This document shows, one piece after another, positions 9,045 through 16,928 of a stretch of DNA of 64,000 nucleotides. The notes under the pieces were generated by a model. That model ran no database searches and was not told the origin of the DNA. It saw only the letters and a list, made by a program, of their open reading frames with translations. The position numbers and the translations under genes are program-made. Each line of letters begins with the position of its first letter. Within the stretch, counting starts at the first letter, position 1. Source of the DNA: Roseateles sp049532965 (GTDB taxonomy: Bacteria > Pseudomonadota > Gammaproteobacteria > Burkholderiales > Burkholderiaceae_C); the NCBI RefSeq assembly GCF_049532965.1, contig NZ_CP186694.1, positions 4,712,001 through 4,776,000 on the forward strand, in the 5' to 3' direction.

Positions 9045-10270
9045 GGCGCGTGGTCGTCACGGGCATTGGGGCGATCAGCCCGCTGGGCTGCGACTGGGCC
9101 TCGGTGCTGGCGCATTTGCGCAGCGGCCGCAACGCCGTCCAGCACATCGACGAGTGGGACCAGTACGAGGGCCTGAACACCCGCGTCGGCGTCCCCGCCG
9201 CGCCGTTCGAGCTGGACCCGGCGCGCTACAACCGCAAGACCACCCGCAGCATGGGCCGCGTCGCGCTGATGGCGGTGCGCGCCAGCGAGATGGCGCTCCA
9301 GCAGGCCGGCCTGCTCGACGATCCGGTGCTCAGGAGCGGCCGCGTCGGCGTGTCCTATGGCTCGTCGGCCGGCACGCCCAAGGCGATCGGCGACTTCGGC
9401 CGGATGATCCTCGAGAAGAGCACCGAGGGCATCAACGCCACCACCTACATCAAGATGATGTCGCACACGGCGCCGGTGAACATTGGCGTCACCTTCGGCC
9501 TCACCGGCCGCGTCGTGACGACCAGCAGCGCCTGCACCTCCGGCAGCCAGGGCCTGGGCTACGCCTACGAGATGATCCGCAACGGCCAGCAGGTCGCGAT
9601 GCTGGCCGGCGGTGCCGAGGAACTGGATGCCACCGAGGCGGCCGTCTTCGACACGCTCTTCGCCACCAGCGTCAAGCACAACGACCAGCCCGGGCTGACG
9701 CCGCGTCCCTTCGACGTGGCGCGCGACGGCCTGGTGCTGGGCGAGGGCGCCTGCACCTTCGTGCTCGAGGACTACGAGCATGCGAAGGCGCGCGGCGCCA
9801 CGATGCTGGCCGAGGTGGTCGGCTTCGGCACCAACAGCGACGGCTGCCACGTCACGCAGCCCAACGCGCCGACGATGGCGCAGGCGATGCGGCTCGCGCT
9901 GGACAGCGCGGGACTGCCGGCGGGCGCGATTCCCTATGTCAATGCGCATGGCACAGCCACCGAGCATGGCGACGTGGCCGAGTCGCGCGCGACGAACGAG
10001 ATCTTCGGCGCCAAGGTCGCGATCTCGTCGCTGAAGAGCTACATGGGCCACACGCTGGGCGCCTGCGGCGCGCTGGAGGCCTGGATGACGATCGAGATGA
10101 TGCGCGAGGGCTGGTTCGCTCCGACGCTGAACCTGACCGAGGTCGATCCGCGCTGCGGCGAGCTGGACTACATCGTCGGCGACGGCCGCGCGTTGCAGAC
10201 CGACCTGGTGATGAGCAACAACTTCGCGTTCGGCGGCATCAACACGTCGCTGATCTTCCGGCGCCTTTGA
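9041..10270 (+). CDS. Beta-ketoacyl-ACP synthase (second ketosynthase, ApeR-like position)
   Basis: 409 residues, FabB/FabF type, with an intact triad: Cys165 in SSACTSGSQG, His303 in NAHGTATEHGD, His337 in GHTLGACGALEA. It forms the second condensing enzyme of the cluster, in the order ketosynthase-dehydratase-reductase-ketosynthase known from aryl-polyene loci (apeO-P-Q-R order). Both ketosynthases retain the Cys, so here neither can be called a non-catalytic partner from sequence alone. Starts in an ATGA overlap with the reductase. It is the last member of the tightly overlapping block; a 59-bp gap follows. Confidence 0.9.
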   Translation: MRRVVVTGIGAISPLGCDWASVLAHLRSGRNAVQHIDEWDQYEGLNTRVGVPAAPFELDPARYNRKTTRSMGRVALMAVRASEMALQQAGLLDDPVLRSGRVGVSYGSSAGTPKAIGDFGRMILEKSTEGINATTYIKMMSHTAPVNIGVTFGLTGRVVTTSSACTSGSQGLGYAYEMIRNGQQVAMLAGGAEELDATEAAVFDTLFATSVKHNDQPGLTPRPFDVARDGLVLGEGACTFVLEDYEHAKARGATMLAEVVGFGTNSDGCHVTQPNAPTMAQAMRLALDSAGLPAGAIPYVNAHGTATEHGDVAESRATNEIFGAKVAISSLKSYMGHTLGACGALEAWMTIEMMREGWFAPTLNLTEVDPRCGELDYIVGDGRALQTDLVMSNNFAFGGINTSLIFRRL

Positions 10271-10329
10271 GCCCTCGTCGGCGCGACAGCGCCTCGTCTT
10301 GTCCTCGACCACGCCAAGAAAGGGAATCC

Positions 10330-10797
10330 ATGACCACGATGAACCTGTTCACCCAAGTCCTGAAGCGCTCGCTGGCCGTTGGCGTCGCGGCGCTCGGCCT
10401 GGCCGGCGCGGCGCACGCCCGCGACACGGTGCTGCACATCCCGCTGGCCGACGTGCTGGCGATGCCGGAAGCGCAGGAGAAGCTCGATGGCACGGTGAAG
10501 TTCTTCCTGGCCGGCGCACCGACGCCGAAGATCGAGAAGCGCCTGGGCTCCGACGTGTCCAATCCCAAGACCAACGGTTTCGGCAAGACCGACGAGTTCG
10601 GCTGCAAGTGGGCCGCGTTGAGCGCGCTGATCGCCTTCCAGAACAGTGCCAAGCGCGTGGGCGCCAACGCCGTCGTGGACGTGGTCAGCTACTACAAGCG
10701 CAACGAGACCCGCAGCGACACGACGATCGAGTGCCACGCCGGCGCCATGATCATCGGCGTGGCGCTGAAGGGCACCTACGCCAAGGTCGCCGATTGA
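10330..10797 (+). CDS. Small exported protein of unknown function (sometimes misnamed excinuclease-like)
   Basis: 155 residues. A Sec-type signal (KRSLAVGVAALGLAGAAHA, cleavage after about residue 28) leads into a mature part with two Cys (FGCKWAAL, TIECHAG) that could form one disulphide. The C-terminal strand-helix pattern RVGANAVVDVVSYYK...GAMIIGVALKG resembles small heavy-metal-binding-domain-like folds. Homologues are, as I recall, sometimes labelled 'excinuclease ABC subunit A', which nothing in this sequence supports. It lies between the ketosynthase and the phosphopantetheinyl transferase, in the same direction, so a role in envelope handling of the pigment is possible but unproven. 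An AAAGGGA ribosome site precedes the ATG. Confidence 0.7.
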   Translation: MTTMNLFTQVLKRSLAVGVAALGLAGAAHARDTVLHIPLADVLAMPEAQEKLDGTVKFFLAGAPTPKIEKRLGSDVSNPKTNGFGKTDEFGCKWAALSALIAFQNSAKRVGANAVVDVVSYYKRNETRSDTTIECHAGAMIIGVALKGTYAKVAD

Positions 10798-10885
10798 GCC
10801 GGGTCACCTGGACATCTTTCGGCCAGCGTGCGCAGGACGGCGCGCGCGGGCCGCGACACAACACCGTCCGACGAGGGAGTACCCA

Positions 10886-11308
10886 ATGAAGAAGTTGCTG
10901 ATCTCCGCGCTGATCGCCGCCGCGATGGGCGCCACGGCCACGGGCGCGCTCGCGGCGCGCAGCCCGGTGCCCTTGGTGGAGCCGCCGCGGGTCGTGCTGA
11001 CCACGGCCGCCGGCCAGGCCCCGGGAGCCGAGGCGCTCAAGGCCGCCATCCTCCGCGCCGGCGCCAAACGCACCTGGCAGGTCCGCGAGGAGAAGCCGGG
11101 CGAAGTGATCCTGGTCCTCGACAAGCAGAACGGCAAGCACGAGGCCGTCATCGCCGTCGCCTATGACGACGAGGGCTTCCAGATCCGCTACGTGTCCAGC
11201 CGCGATCTCCTGTGGGGCACGCAGGACGGCGTCCAGGTGATTCACCCGCTCTACAACGGCTGGGTGCAGAACCTGATCAAGGACATCCGGGCCGAGGTCT
11301 CGCGCTGA
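10886..11308 (+). CDS. Small exported protein of unknown function
   Basis: 140 residues with a clean Sec signal peptide (basic MKK, hydrophobic ISALIAAAMGATATG, Ala-Leu-Ala cleavage near residue 24). The mature part is short, with beta-rich segments (KRTWQVREEKPGEVILVLD, HEAVIAVAYDDEGFQIRYV) and no cysteine or recognisable motif. A GAGGGAG ribosome site sits ahead of the ATG. It is flanked by two other exported proteins in the same orientation, so the trio probably share a transcript with the pigment genes. I cannot assign a function. Confidence 0.68.
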   Translation: MKKLLISALIAAAMGATATGALAARSPVPLVEPPRVVLTTAAGQAPGAEALKAAILRAGAKRTWQVREEKPGEVILVLDKQNGKHEAVIAVAYDDEGFQIRYVSSRDLLWGTQDGVQVIHPLYNGWVQNLIKDIRAEVSR

Positions 11309-11358
11309 CCGGTCCGGCCATCCATTCATCACACCAACGACATCACGAGGGAAATTCC

Positions 11359-11946
11359 ATGCGTCGTCACGTTCTCCGCGTTCTCGCCATCGGCGGCCTG
11401 GTCGGCCTCGCCGCGCTGCAAGGCTGCGCCACCAAGATCAAGGCCTCGGCGGTCGACAACCCGCCGCCGAAGGAAGCCTTCTCGGCGTTCGGCCGCATCG
11501 AGGTCCTGCCGATCCGCCTCGCCGACGGCGTGAAAGCCAGCCCGGCCGGCGTGGCCAAGATCCAGGAGAACCTGGACAAGGACCTGGCCGTGGCCAAGAC
11601 CGACTGGAACGCCAAGCCGGACAACGGCCGCAAGCTGACCGTCACCCCGGTGATCCACCAGCTGGAGTTCACCCGTGGCGCCACGCGCGTGATGCTCGGC
11701 CCGCTGGCCGGCAGCTCGGGCGTGCTGATGAAGCTGCAGATCGTCGACGAGAAGGGCCGCGTCATCGCGACGCCCGAGTTCTTCCAGCGCGCCGATGCCT
11801 GGGCCGCCAGCTTCACGATGGGCGTGCACGACAACCTGATGCTGACCCGCGTCGCCAACCTCGCCAGCGGCTACCTGATGAGCAACTACGACGTCGCCCG
11901 CGGCGGCCCGACCGGCGCCGACTCGAAGGCGGTGGCTGCCAAGTGA
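11359..11946 (+). CDS. DUF4410-like outer-membrane lipoprotein
   Basis: 195 residues. The lipobox is LQGC with the modified Cys at residue 23, after a basic MRRH n-region. Residues +2/+3 are Ala-Thr, predicting the outer membrane. The body reads like DUF4410 proteins: AFGRIEVLPIR early, then a gain-of-charge helix, VTPVIHQLEF, a glycine-rich RVMLGPLAGSSGVLMKLQIVD strand pair and a C-terminal helix. No enzymatic motif. An AGGGAAAT ribosome site precedes the start. It ends in a GTGA overlap with the phosphopantetheinyl transferase, tying the exported trio to the biosynthetic cluster. Confidence 0.72.
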   Translation: MRRHVLRVLAIGGLVGLAALQGCATKIKASAVDNPPPKEAFSAFGRIEVLPIRLADGVKASPAGVAKIQENLDKDLAVAKTDWNAKPDNGRKLTVTPVIHQLEFTRGATRVMLGPLAGSSGVLMKLQIVDEKGRVIATPEFFQRADAWAASFTMGVHDNLMLTRVANLASGYLMSNYDVARGGPTGADSKAVAAK

Positions 11947-12680
11947 GTCCTTCGGCGGCGGACGGCATGAGCGCCGACCGGCCGCCGAGGCTGCGACTGG
12001 CGCTGACGACGCGCGCCGGCTTGTCCGGTCCGCCGTTGTCAGCCGCCGACCTGAGGCCGGGCGAACTTGCCCGGCTCGCGTCCTACCGGACCGACGAGGC
12101 GCGGGAGCGCTTCCTCGCCGGACGCCAGTTGCTGCGGCAACTGGTCCCCGACTTCCCCGACATCGATCCCGACGGCCGCACCGTGCGGACGTCCGGCCAT
12201 GCCAACCTGTCGCACAGCGGCGGCTGGCTGCTGGCCGCCACGGCCGACGAGCCGATTGGCGTCGACCTCGAAGTGATCCGGCCGCGCCGCGGCGACCTGC
12301 TAGCGCTGGCTCGGCACGTCCATGGCGACGCACAGTGCGCCGAGATCGCGGCGCTGCTGGCGGCGCGTCGCGACGGCGAGGCGCTGTGCGCGTTCTACCG
12401 CTGGTGGACGCTCAAGGAGGCGTGGCTCAAGTGCCGCGGCCGTGGGCTCGACTGGGGGGCGATGCGCCAACTCGATTTCCACCTTGTTTCCGCCCCCATG
12501 GACGACGTCGCCCGCTTCGCGGACTGCGCCTGCGCCCGCCTGGACCGCGCCGGTTTGATGGTCTCGGTCGTCGTGGACCCGTCGCGGCGCGGAGCGGGGA
12601 TCACGCCCCATGACCTTCCCGCCGAGATGGCCGGCGGACCGGCCCGCTGGCAACTCCTAGAATCGCGGCCCTCCGACTGA
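11943..12680 (+). CDS. 4'-phosphopantetheinyl transferase (Sfp/AcpT type)
   Basis: 245 residues. The magnesium-binding pair is seen as IGVDLEVIRP (Asp108, Glu110) and the second signature as WTLKEAWLK (Glu159), with SHSGGW upstream as the usual His-containing motif. It loads the phosphopantetheine arm of CoA onto carrier proteins, here most likely the aryl-polyene ACPs that sit outside the window. The GTG start at 11943 overlaps the lipoprotein stop; ATG 11967 is an alternative eight codons in. It is the last gene of the aryl-polyene block on this side; the next gene is unrelated sugar metabolism. Confidence 0.88.
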   Translation: MSPSAADGMSADRPPRLRLALTTRAGLSGPPLSAADLRPGELARLASYRTDEARERFLAGRQLLRQLVPDFPDIDPDGRTVRTSGHANLSHSGGWLLAATADEPIGVDLEVIRPRRGDLLALARHVHGDAQCAEIAALLAARRDGEALCAFYRWWTLKEAWLKCRGRGLDWGAMRQLDFHLVSAPMDDVARFADCACARLDRAGLMVSVVVDPSRRGAGITPHDLPAEMAGGPARWQLLESRPSD

Positions 12681-12693
12681 AGTTGCGTCGCCC

Positions 12694-13542
12694 ATGCCGT
12701 CCACCCCGATCGCCATCACCCGCCACCAAGGCCTCGAAGCCCTGGAACTCCTCGCCCCCGACGGCGCCCGCGCCACCTTGCTGCTGCACGGCGCGCACCT
12801 GGTGTCCTGGGTGCCGGCCGGCGCGGACGAGCAGCTCTACCTGTCGCCGAAAAGCGCCTTCGCCACCGGCCAGGCGATCCGCGGCGGCGTGCCGGTGATC
12901 TTTCCGCAGTTCGCGACGCGCGGCCCGCTGCAGCGCCACGGCTTTGCCCGCGGCAAGCCGTGGCAGCTGATCAGCGCCGAGTCGAGCCAGCACGACGCGC
13001 TCGCGGTGCTCCGCCTGAGCGATGACAACGCGACCCGCATGGTGTGGCCGCATGCCTTCGAGGCCGAAATCAGCATCCGCATCGCAGGCCGCGCGCTGGA
13101 GATCGAGCTGGCCTGCGAGAACAAGGGCGAGACGCCGCTGTCCTTTACCGCCGCGTTGCACACCTACCTGCGGCTGACGCAGATCATGTCGGCCTCGCTG
13201 CAAGGGTTGTCGGGCCTGGCGTACTGGGACTCGGCCGCCGAGCGTGCCGGCACGCAGCACGAGGACCTGCTGCGCCTGGACGGCGAGATGGACCGCATCT
13301 ACCAGGGCGTCACGCACGGCCTGACCCTGCGCGACGGCGACCGCCGGCTCGCCATCCGCCAGCAGGGCTTTGCCGACGCGGTGGTCTGGAACCCGGGCGA
13401 GGAGAAGGGCGACGCGCTCGCCGACATGCCCGAGGGCGGCTGGAAGCAGATGCTTTGCGTCGAGGCCGCCCAGGTGCTGCGGCCGGTCGAGTTGCCGCCC
13501 GGCGAGACCTGGGCCGGCATGCAGACGCTCGAACTGCTCTGA
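12694..13542 (+). CDS. D-hexose-6-phosphate mutarotase (YeaD-like aldose 1-epimerase)
   Basis: 282 residues with the galactose-mutarotase fold. Typical stretches are LHGAHLVSWVPAG, GGVPVIFPQF, RHGFARGKPW (with the conserved Arg-His) and a late VVWNPGEEKGDALADM. It interconverts alpha and beta anomers of glucose-6-phosphate and related sugars in the cytoplasm; no signal peptide. The late VVWNP block and the length match the YeaD branch rather than GalM. It is separated by 13 nt from the transferase gene and may be transcribed from it, but its function is housekeeping. Confidence 0.88.
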   Translation: MPSTPIAITRHQGLEALELLAPDGARATLLLHGAHLVSWVPAGADEQLYLSPKSAFATGQAIRGGVPVIFPQFATRGPLQRHGFARGKPWQLISAESSQHDALAVLRLSDDNATRMVWPHAFEAEISIRIAGRALEIELACENKGETPLSFTAALHTYLRLTQIMSASLQGLSGLAYWDSAAERAGTQHEDLLRLDGEMDRIYQGVTHGLTLRDGDRRLAIRQQGFADAVVWNPGEEKGDALADMPEGGWKQMLCVEAAQVLRPVELPPGETWAGMQTLELL

Positions 13543-13587
13543 GCGCGCCGAGGTAAGCTGGCCCGTCCTTCATCGAACGGAGCCAGC

Positions 13588-14493
13588 ATGGTCGACAAGA
13601 AGTCCTCAAGCGGCAGCAAGCGCGAGAAGGCCGCCAGCAACGGCAGTGCCGGGAGCGGCAAGGCCAAGAACGGCAAGGGCAAGAACGGCAGCGACACCAA
13701 CGGCGGGAATGGTGGCAACGGCGGCAAGCTTTCCAAGTCCGATTACCTTGACCGCCTGCAGCCCATGCAGGTCGAGCTCAACAACCTGGCCCGCTGGCTG
13801 CAGCACGCGCGCAAGCGGCTGCTGATCATCATCGAAGGCCGGGACACCGCCGGGAAGGGCGGTGTGATCAACGCGATCTCCGAGACGCTGAACCCTCGCC
13901 AATGCCGCACCGTCGCGCTGGGCAAGCCCAGCGAGCGCGAGCAGGGCGAGTGGTACTTCCAACGCCATCTGGTGCATCTGCCAGCGGCCGGCGAGATCGT
14001 GCTCTTCGACCGCAGCTGGTACAACCGCGCCGGCGTCGAGTCGGTGATGGGCTTCTGCACGCCCGAGCAGACCGACGAGTTCCTGCGCCAGGCGCCGGTC
14101 CTGGAGCGCCTGCTGGTCGAGGACGGCCTGCTGCTCTTCAAGTACTGGTTGACCGTCGACCAGGCGCTGCAGGAGGAACGCTTCGCCGAGCGCGCCGAAG
14201 ACCCGCTCAAGCAATGGAAGCTCTCGCCGATCGACCTCGAGGCGCGGCGCCATTACGACGACTACGGCCGCGCGCGCGACCGGATGCTCGAGCACACCCA
14301 CACCCGGCATGCGCCGTGGACGCTGGTCGACTTCAACGATCAGCGGCGCGGCCGGCTGACCCTGATCCGCCACCTGCTGGACCATGTGCCCGACGTGTCG
14401 GTGCCGGAGAAGCCGTTCGACTTCCCGCCCCTCAAGGGCCGGCCCAAGCAGGAGCGCTTCGGCTGGAAGCTCAAGCCGATCAAGAGCCTCTGA
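13588..14493 (+). CDS. ppk2: Polyphosphate kinase 2 family protein
   Basis: 301 residues. Transfers phosphate between polyphosphate and nucleotides. The Walker A loop GRDTAGKG is at residues 84-91 and the Walker B/lid region LFDRSWYNRAGVE follows, matching one-domain PPK2 enzymes. The first 47 residues are an unusual Lys/Gly/Ser/Asn run (KSSSGSKREK, KNGKGKNG, GGNGGNGG) that looks disordered and is absent from most relatives; it may bind polyphosphate or nucleic acid (inference). A GGAGCCAGC stretch precedes the ATG. It faces the TPM-domain operon tail-to-tail with only 6 nt between stops. Confidence 0.92.
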   Translation: MVDKKSSSGSKREKAASNGSAGSGKAKNGKGKNGSDTNGGNGGNGGKLSKSDYLDRLQPMQVELNNLARWLQHARKRLLIIIEGRDTAGKGGVINAISETLNPRQCRTVALGKPSEREQGEWYFQRHLVHLPAAGEIVLFDRSWYNRAGVESVMGFCTPEQTDEFLRQAPVLERLLVEDGLLLFKYWLTVDQALQEERFAERAEDPLKQWKLSPIDLEARRHYDDYGRARDRMLEHTHTRHAPWTLVDFNDQRRGRLTLIRHLLDHVPDVSVPEKPFDFPPLKGRPKQERFGWKLKPIKSL

Positions 14494-14499
14494 TCGCCG

Positions 14500-15048
14500 T
14501 CAGAGCACGACGACCGCGTCGGGCAGCTCGTTGCGCGGCGGCGTCGCGGGATCGGCCGGGAAGTGCTCGGCCAGCAGCGTCTCCACGGCGCGGATCGCAT
14601 CGAGCAGGCCCTGCTCGAACTGACCGCCACGCAGCGATTGCCTCAGGCCCTCGACGATCGCCTGCCACTGCGCTGCCGTGACGCGCTGGTTCAGGCCGCG
14701 GTCGGCGACGATCTCGATCGCGTGCTCGGCCAGCAGCAGATAGATGAGCACGCCGTTGTTGTGCTCGGTGTCCCAGACGCGCAGCTTGCCGAACTGCGCC
14801 AGTGCCCGCTGCCGCGCGGAGAGCCCGCGCCACAGGTAGCTGATCGGCAGGCTGGCCTCGACGCACAGGCGGATCTCGCCGGTGTGGCGCCGCTCGCTCT
14901 CGGTCACGCGTGCGGACAGCCGCGTCAGCGCGGCCCGCGGCAGGACGCGGCGCACGTCGGCCTCGTCCCACATCCGATGGCGGAAGAAGCGGCCCAGGCG
15001 GCTCATGTCGCCGGCATGGCGCGACTCGTGGTCGGTCTGTCGGTTCAT
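14500..15048 (-). CDS. TPM-domain protein, cytoplasmic partner type
   Basis: 182 residues with a TPM (TLP18.3/Psb32/MOLO-1) phosphatase-like domain. It lacks a signal peptide. The first 25 residues are charged, then comes RFFRHRMWDEADVRRVLP, and the domain runs to about residue 165 (GEIRLCVEASL, RVWDTEHNNGVLIYLLLAEHAIEIVADRG). The HNNGVLIYL block is typical of the YgcG-neighbour TPM proteins. Starts in an ATGA overlap with the larger TPM gene upstream, forming a lemA-TPM-TPM operon. Molecular function of such pairs is not established. Confidence 0.8.
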   Translation of the reverse strand: MNRQTDHESRHAGDMSRLGRFFRHRMWDEADVRRVLPRAALTRLSARVTESERRHTGEIRLCVEASLPISYLWRGLSARQRALAQFGKLRVWDTEHNNGVLIYLLLAEHAIEIVADRGLNQRVTAAQWQAIVEGLRQSLRGGQFEQGLLDAIRAVETLLAEHFPADPATPPRNELPDAVVVL

Positions 15049-16100
15049 CACCAGTCTCCTGAGGCGCCACCGCCGCCGAAGTCGCCACCGCCGCCGGACG
15101 AGAAGCCGCCACCGTCGCCACCGCCCCAGCCGCCGCCTCCACCCCCGCCACCGCCGCCCCAGATGATCGGGGGCACGATGACGCCGCCGCTGCCGTGTGC
15201 GCTGCGTCGGTAGCTGCTGTAGGACGGATTGCTGCGCCGCCGGGCGGCGCCGATGCCGAGCAGGCCGACGAGTACCAGCGAGGCAATCGCCGCGCCGATG
15301 CCCAGCAGCAGGCTGCCGCTGAGGCCCCATCCCACCGCGCCGGCGCCGACGCCGGTGAAGGCGCTGCCCAGCTTGCGGCCGAAGATCGAGGTCAGCAGCG
15401 CGCCCGCCAGCGGCACGCCGAGGAAGGCGATCATCGCGATCTCGCCCAGGTCGATGCCGCTGCCGCCGGAGGGTGTCGCCGGCCGCTGAGACGGCGCCGG
15501 CAGATGCTCGCCGCGGATGCGTGCCTGGAGCGAATCGATCGCGCGGTTCAGCCCGCCCGCGTAGTCGCCCGCCTTGAAGGCGGGCGCGATGTCCCGCTCG
15601 ATGATCTGGCGGGCGGCCAGGTCGGGCACCGCGCCCTCCAGCGCCTTGGCGGTCTGGATGTTGACGCGGCGGTCGTCCTTCGCCACGACGATCAGCAAGC
15701 CGTCGCCAACCTCGCGCCGGCCAATCTTCCATTGCTCGCCGATCCGCTGCGCATAGGCGGCGATGTCCTCGGGGGCGGTCGTACGCACCATCAGCACGAC
15801 GATCTGCGGACCGGCCTCGCGCTCGAACGCCGCCAGCTTCGCCTCGATCCCCTGGCGCTGCACGTCGGTCAGCGTCGCCGTCTGGTCGATCACTCGCCCG
15901 CTCAGCGCGGGCACCGGCTGCACGTCTTGCGCGCGCGCCCGTGGCACCAGACCGAATGCCAGAAGAAGCCCCAGCAGCATCAGCGAGGCCCACTGCGCGA
16001 GTAGCCGCCCCAGGGCGTTCCCTGGGCACGTTCGCGCTCCGCTTCCGGGCCGATGCCATCGCCCCTGCGGGCGGAAGACCGTGACCAGCGCCGCCCGCAT
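15048..16100 (-). CDS. TPM-domain membrane protein with glycine-rich tail (YgcG family)
   Basis: 350 residues. An N-terminal hydrophobic segment (LASLMLLGLLLAFGLVPRARA, a signal with cleavage near residue 57) is followed by a periplasmic TPM domain (about 65-185; SGRVIDQTATLTDVQRQ, VGDGLLIVVAKDDRRVNIQ). Two hydrophobic segments follow between about 220 and 285, then a Gly/Ser tail that begins GGGGGGGGGG and ends GGGGASGDW. The tail is the usual YgcG feature. A GAGGA ribosome site sits 7 nt before the ATG. It follows lemA by 10 nt in the same operon, and LemA and YgcG proteins are commonly linked. Confidence 0.88.
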   Translation of the reverse strand: MRAALVTVFRPQGRWHRPGSGARTCPGNALGRLLAQWASLMLLGLLLAFGLVPRARAQDVQPVPALSGRVIDQTATLTDVQRQGIEAKLAAFEREAGPQIVVLMVRTTAPEDIAAYAQRIGEQWKIGRREVGDGLLIVVAKDDRRVNIQTAKALEGAVPDLAARQIIERDIAPAFKAGDYAGGLNRAIDSLQARIRGEHLPAPSQRPATPSGGSGIDLGEIAMIAFLGVPLAGALLTSIFGRKLGSAFTGVGAGAVGWGLSGSLLLGIGAAIASLVLVGLLGIGAARRRSNPSYSSYRRSAHGSGGVIVPPIIWGGGGGGGGGGWGGGDGGGFSSGGGGDFGGGGASGDW

Positions 16101-16110
16101 GCGCGAATCC

Positions 16111-16797
16111 TCAGTTCGACGCGGGCGAGGCGGCCGGTGCCGGAGCCGGCGCCGTGGCGGGCGGCGCGGCGGGCTTGTCGAAGTTCACCGTCGGCGGCGC
16201 GGAGATCGCGGCCTCGTTCTGGACGGTGAAGTTGGGCTTGACCTCGTAGCCGAAGATCTTGGCCGTCAGGTTGGTCGGGAAGCGGCGCGTCAGCACGTTG
16301 TACTCCTGCACCGACTTGATGTAGCGGTTGCGGGCGACGGTGATGCGGTTCTCCGTGCCCTCGAGCTGTACGCGCAGGTCGCGGAAGCCCTGGTTGGCCT
16401 GCAACTGCGGATAGCGTTCGCTGACGACCAGCAAGCGGCTCAGCGCGCTTGAGAGCTCGCCTTGCGCGGCCTGGAATTTCTGCAACGCCGCCGGGTCGCG
16501 CGCGAGTTCCGGCGTGACCTGGATGCTGGTTGCCTTGGCGCGCGCCTCGACGACCTTGGTCAGCGTCTCCTGCTCGAAGTTGGCCTCGCCCCGCACCGTG
16601 TTCACGATGTTGGGAATCAGGTCGCTGCGGCGCTGGTACTGGCTCAGCACTTCAGACCAACTGGCGTTGACCTGTTCGTCCAGGCTCTGGAACTCGTTGT
16701 AGCCGCAGCCGGTGAGCGCCATCGGCGCGCCGACGATCAGCGAGGCCGCCGCGGTGGCGCGAACGGTGGCGAGCAAACGGGACGGGGTCGGTGTCAT
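16111..16797 (-). CDS. lemA: LemA family lipoprotein
   Basis: 228 residues. Signal and lipobox are ALTGC (Cys at about residue 29), then the LemA helical domain: EFQSLDEQVNASWSEVLSQYQRRSDLIPNIVNTV, the family's best-conserved stretch. The long helices suggest an oligomer-forming periplasmic protein anchored in a membrane. The start at 16797 was chosen because GGAGA lies 7 nt upstream and gives a normal signal; longer in-frame starts add a non-signal extension. First gene of the lemA-TPM-TPM operon, divergent from hemE. The Pro/Ala-rich C-terminus (PAAPPATAPAPAPAASPASN) looks disordered. Confidence 0.92.
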   Translation of the reverse strand: MTPTPSRLLATVRATAAASLIVGAPMALTGCGYNEFQSLDEQVNASWSEVLSQYQRRSDLIPNIVNTVRGEANFEQETLTKVVEARAKATSIQVTPELARDPAALQKFQAAQGELSSALSRLLVVSERYPQLQANQGFRDLRVQLEGTENRITVARNRYIKSVQEYNVLTRRFPTNLTAKIFGYEVKPNFTVQNEAAISAPPTVNFDKPAAPPATAPAPAPAASPASN

Positions 16798-16913
16798 CGG
16801 CGAATCTCCAAAGGCGATGCTGGTGCGCACCGGCATATCGTGTGCCGGCCCACGGAATTCAAGGGGGAACAAGCGCGGGAACAAGAGGGAACCTGGGCCG
16901 GGGAAGCCCCGAG

Positions 16914-16919
16914 GATAAT
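16914..16919 (+). promoter_or_regulatory. Candidate -10 hexamer placed for a leaderless hemE transcript
   Basis: GATAAT lies 9 nt ahead of the hemE ATG and there is no Shine-Dalgarno sequence between them. A promoter here would start transcription at or next to the start codon. No good -35 hexamer is seen. The same arrangement recurs before several other genes of the window. Confidence 0.35.
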
Positions 16920-16928
16920 CCCCCTCCC

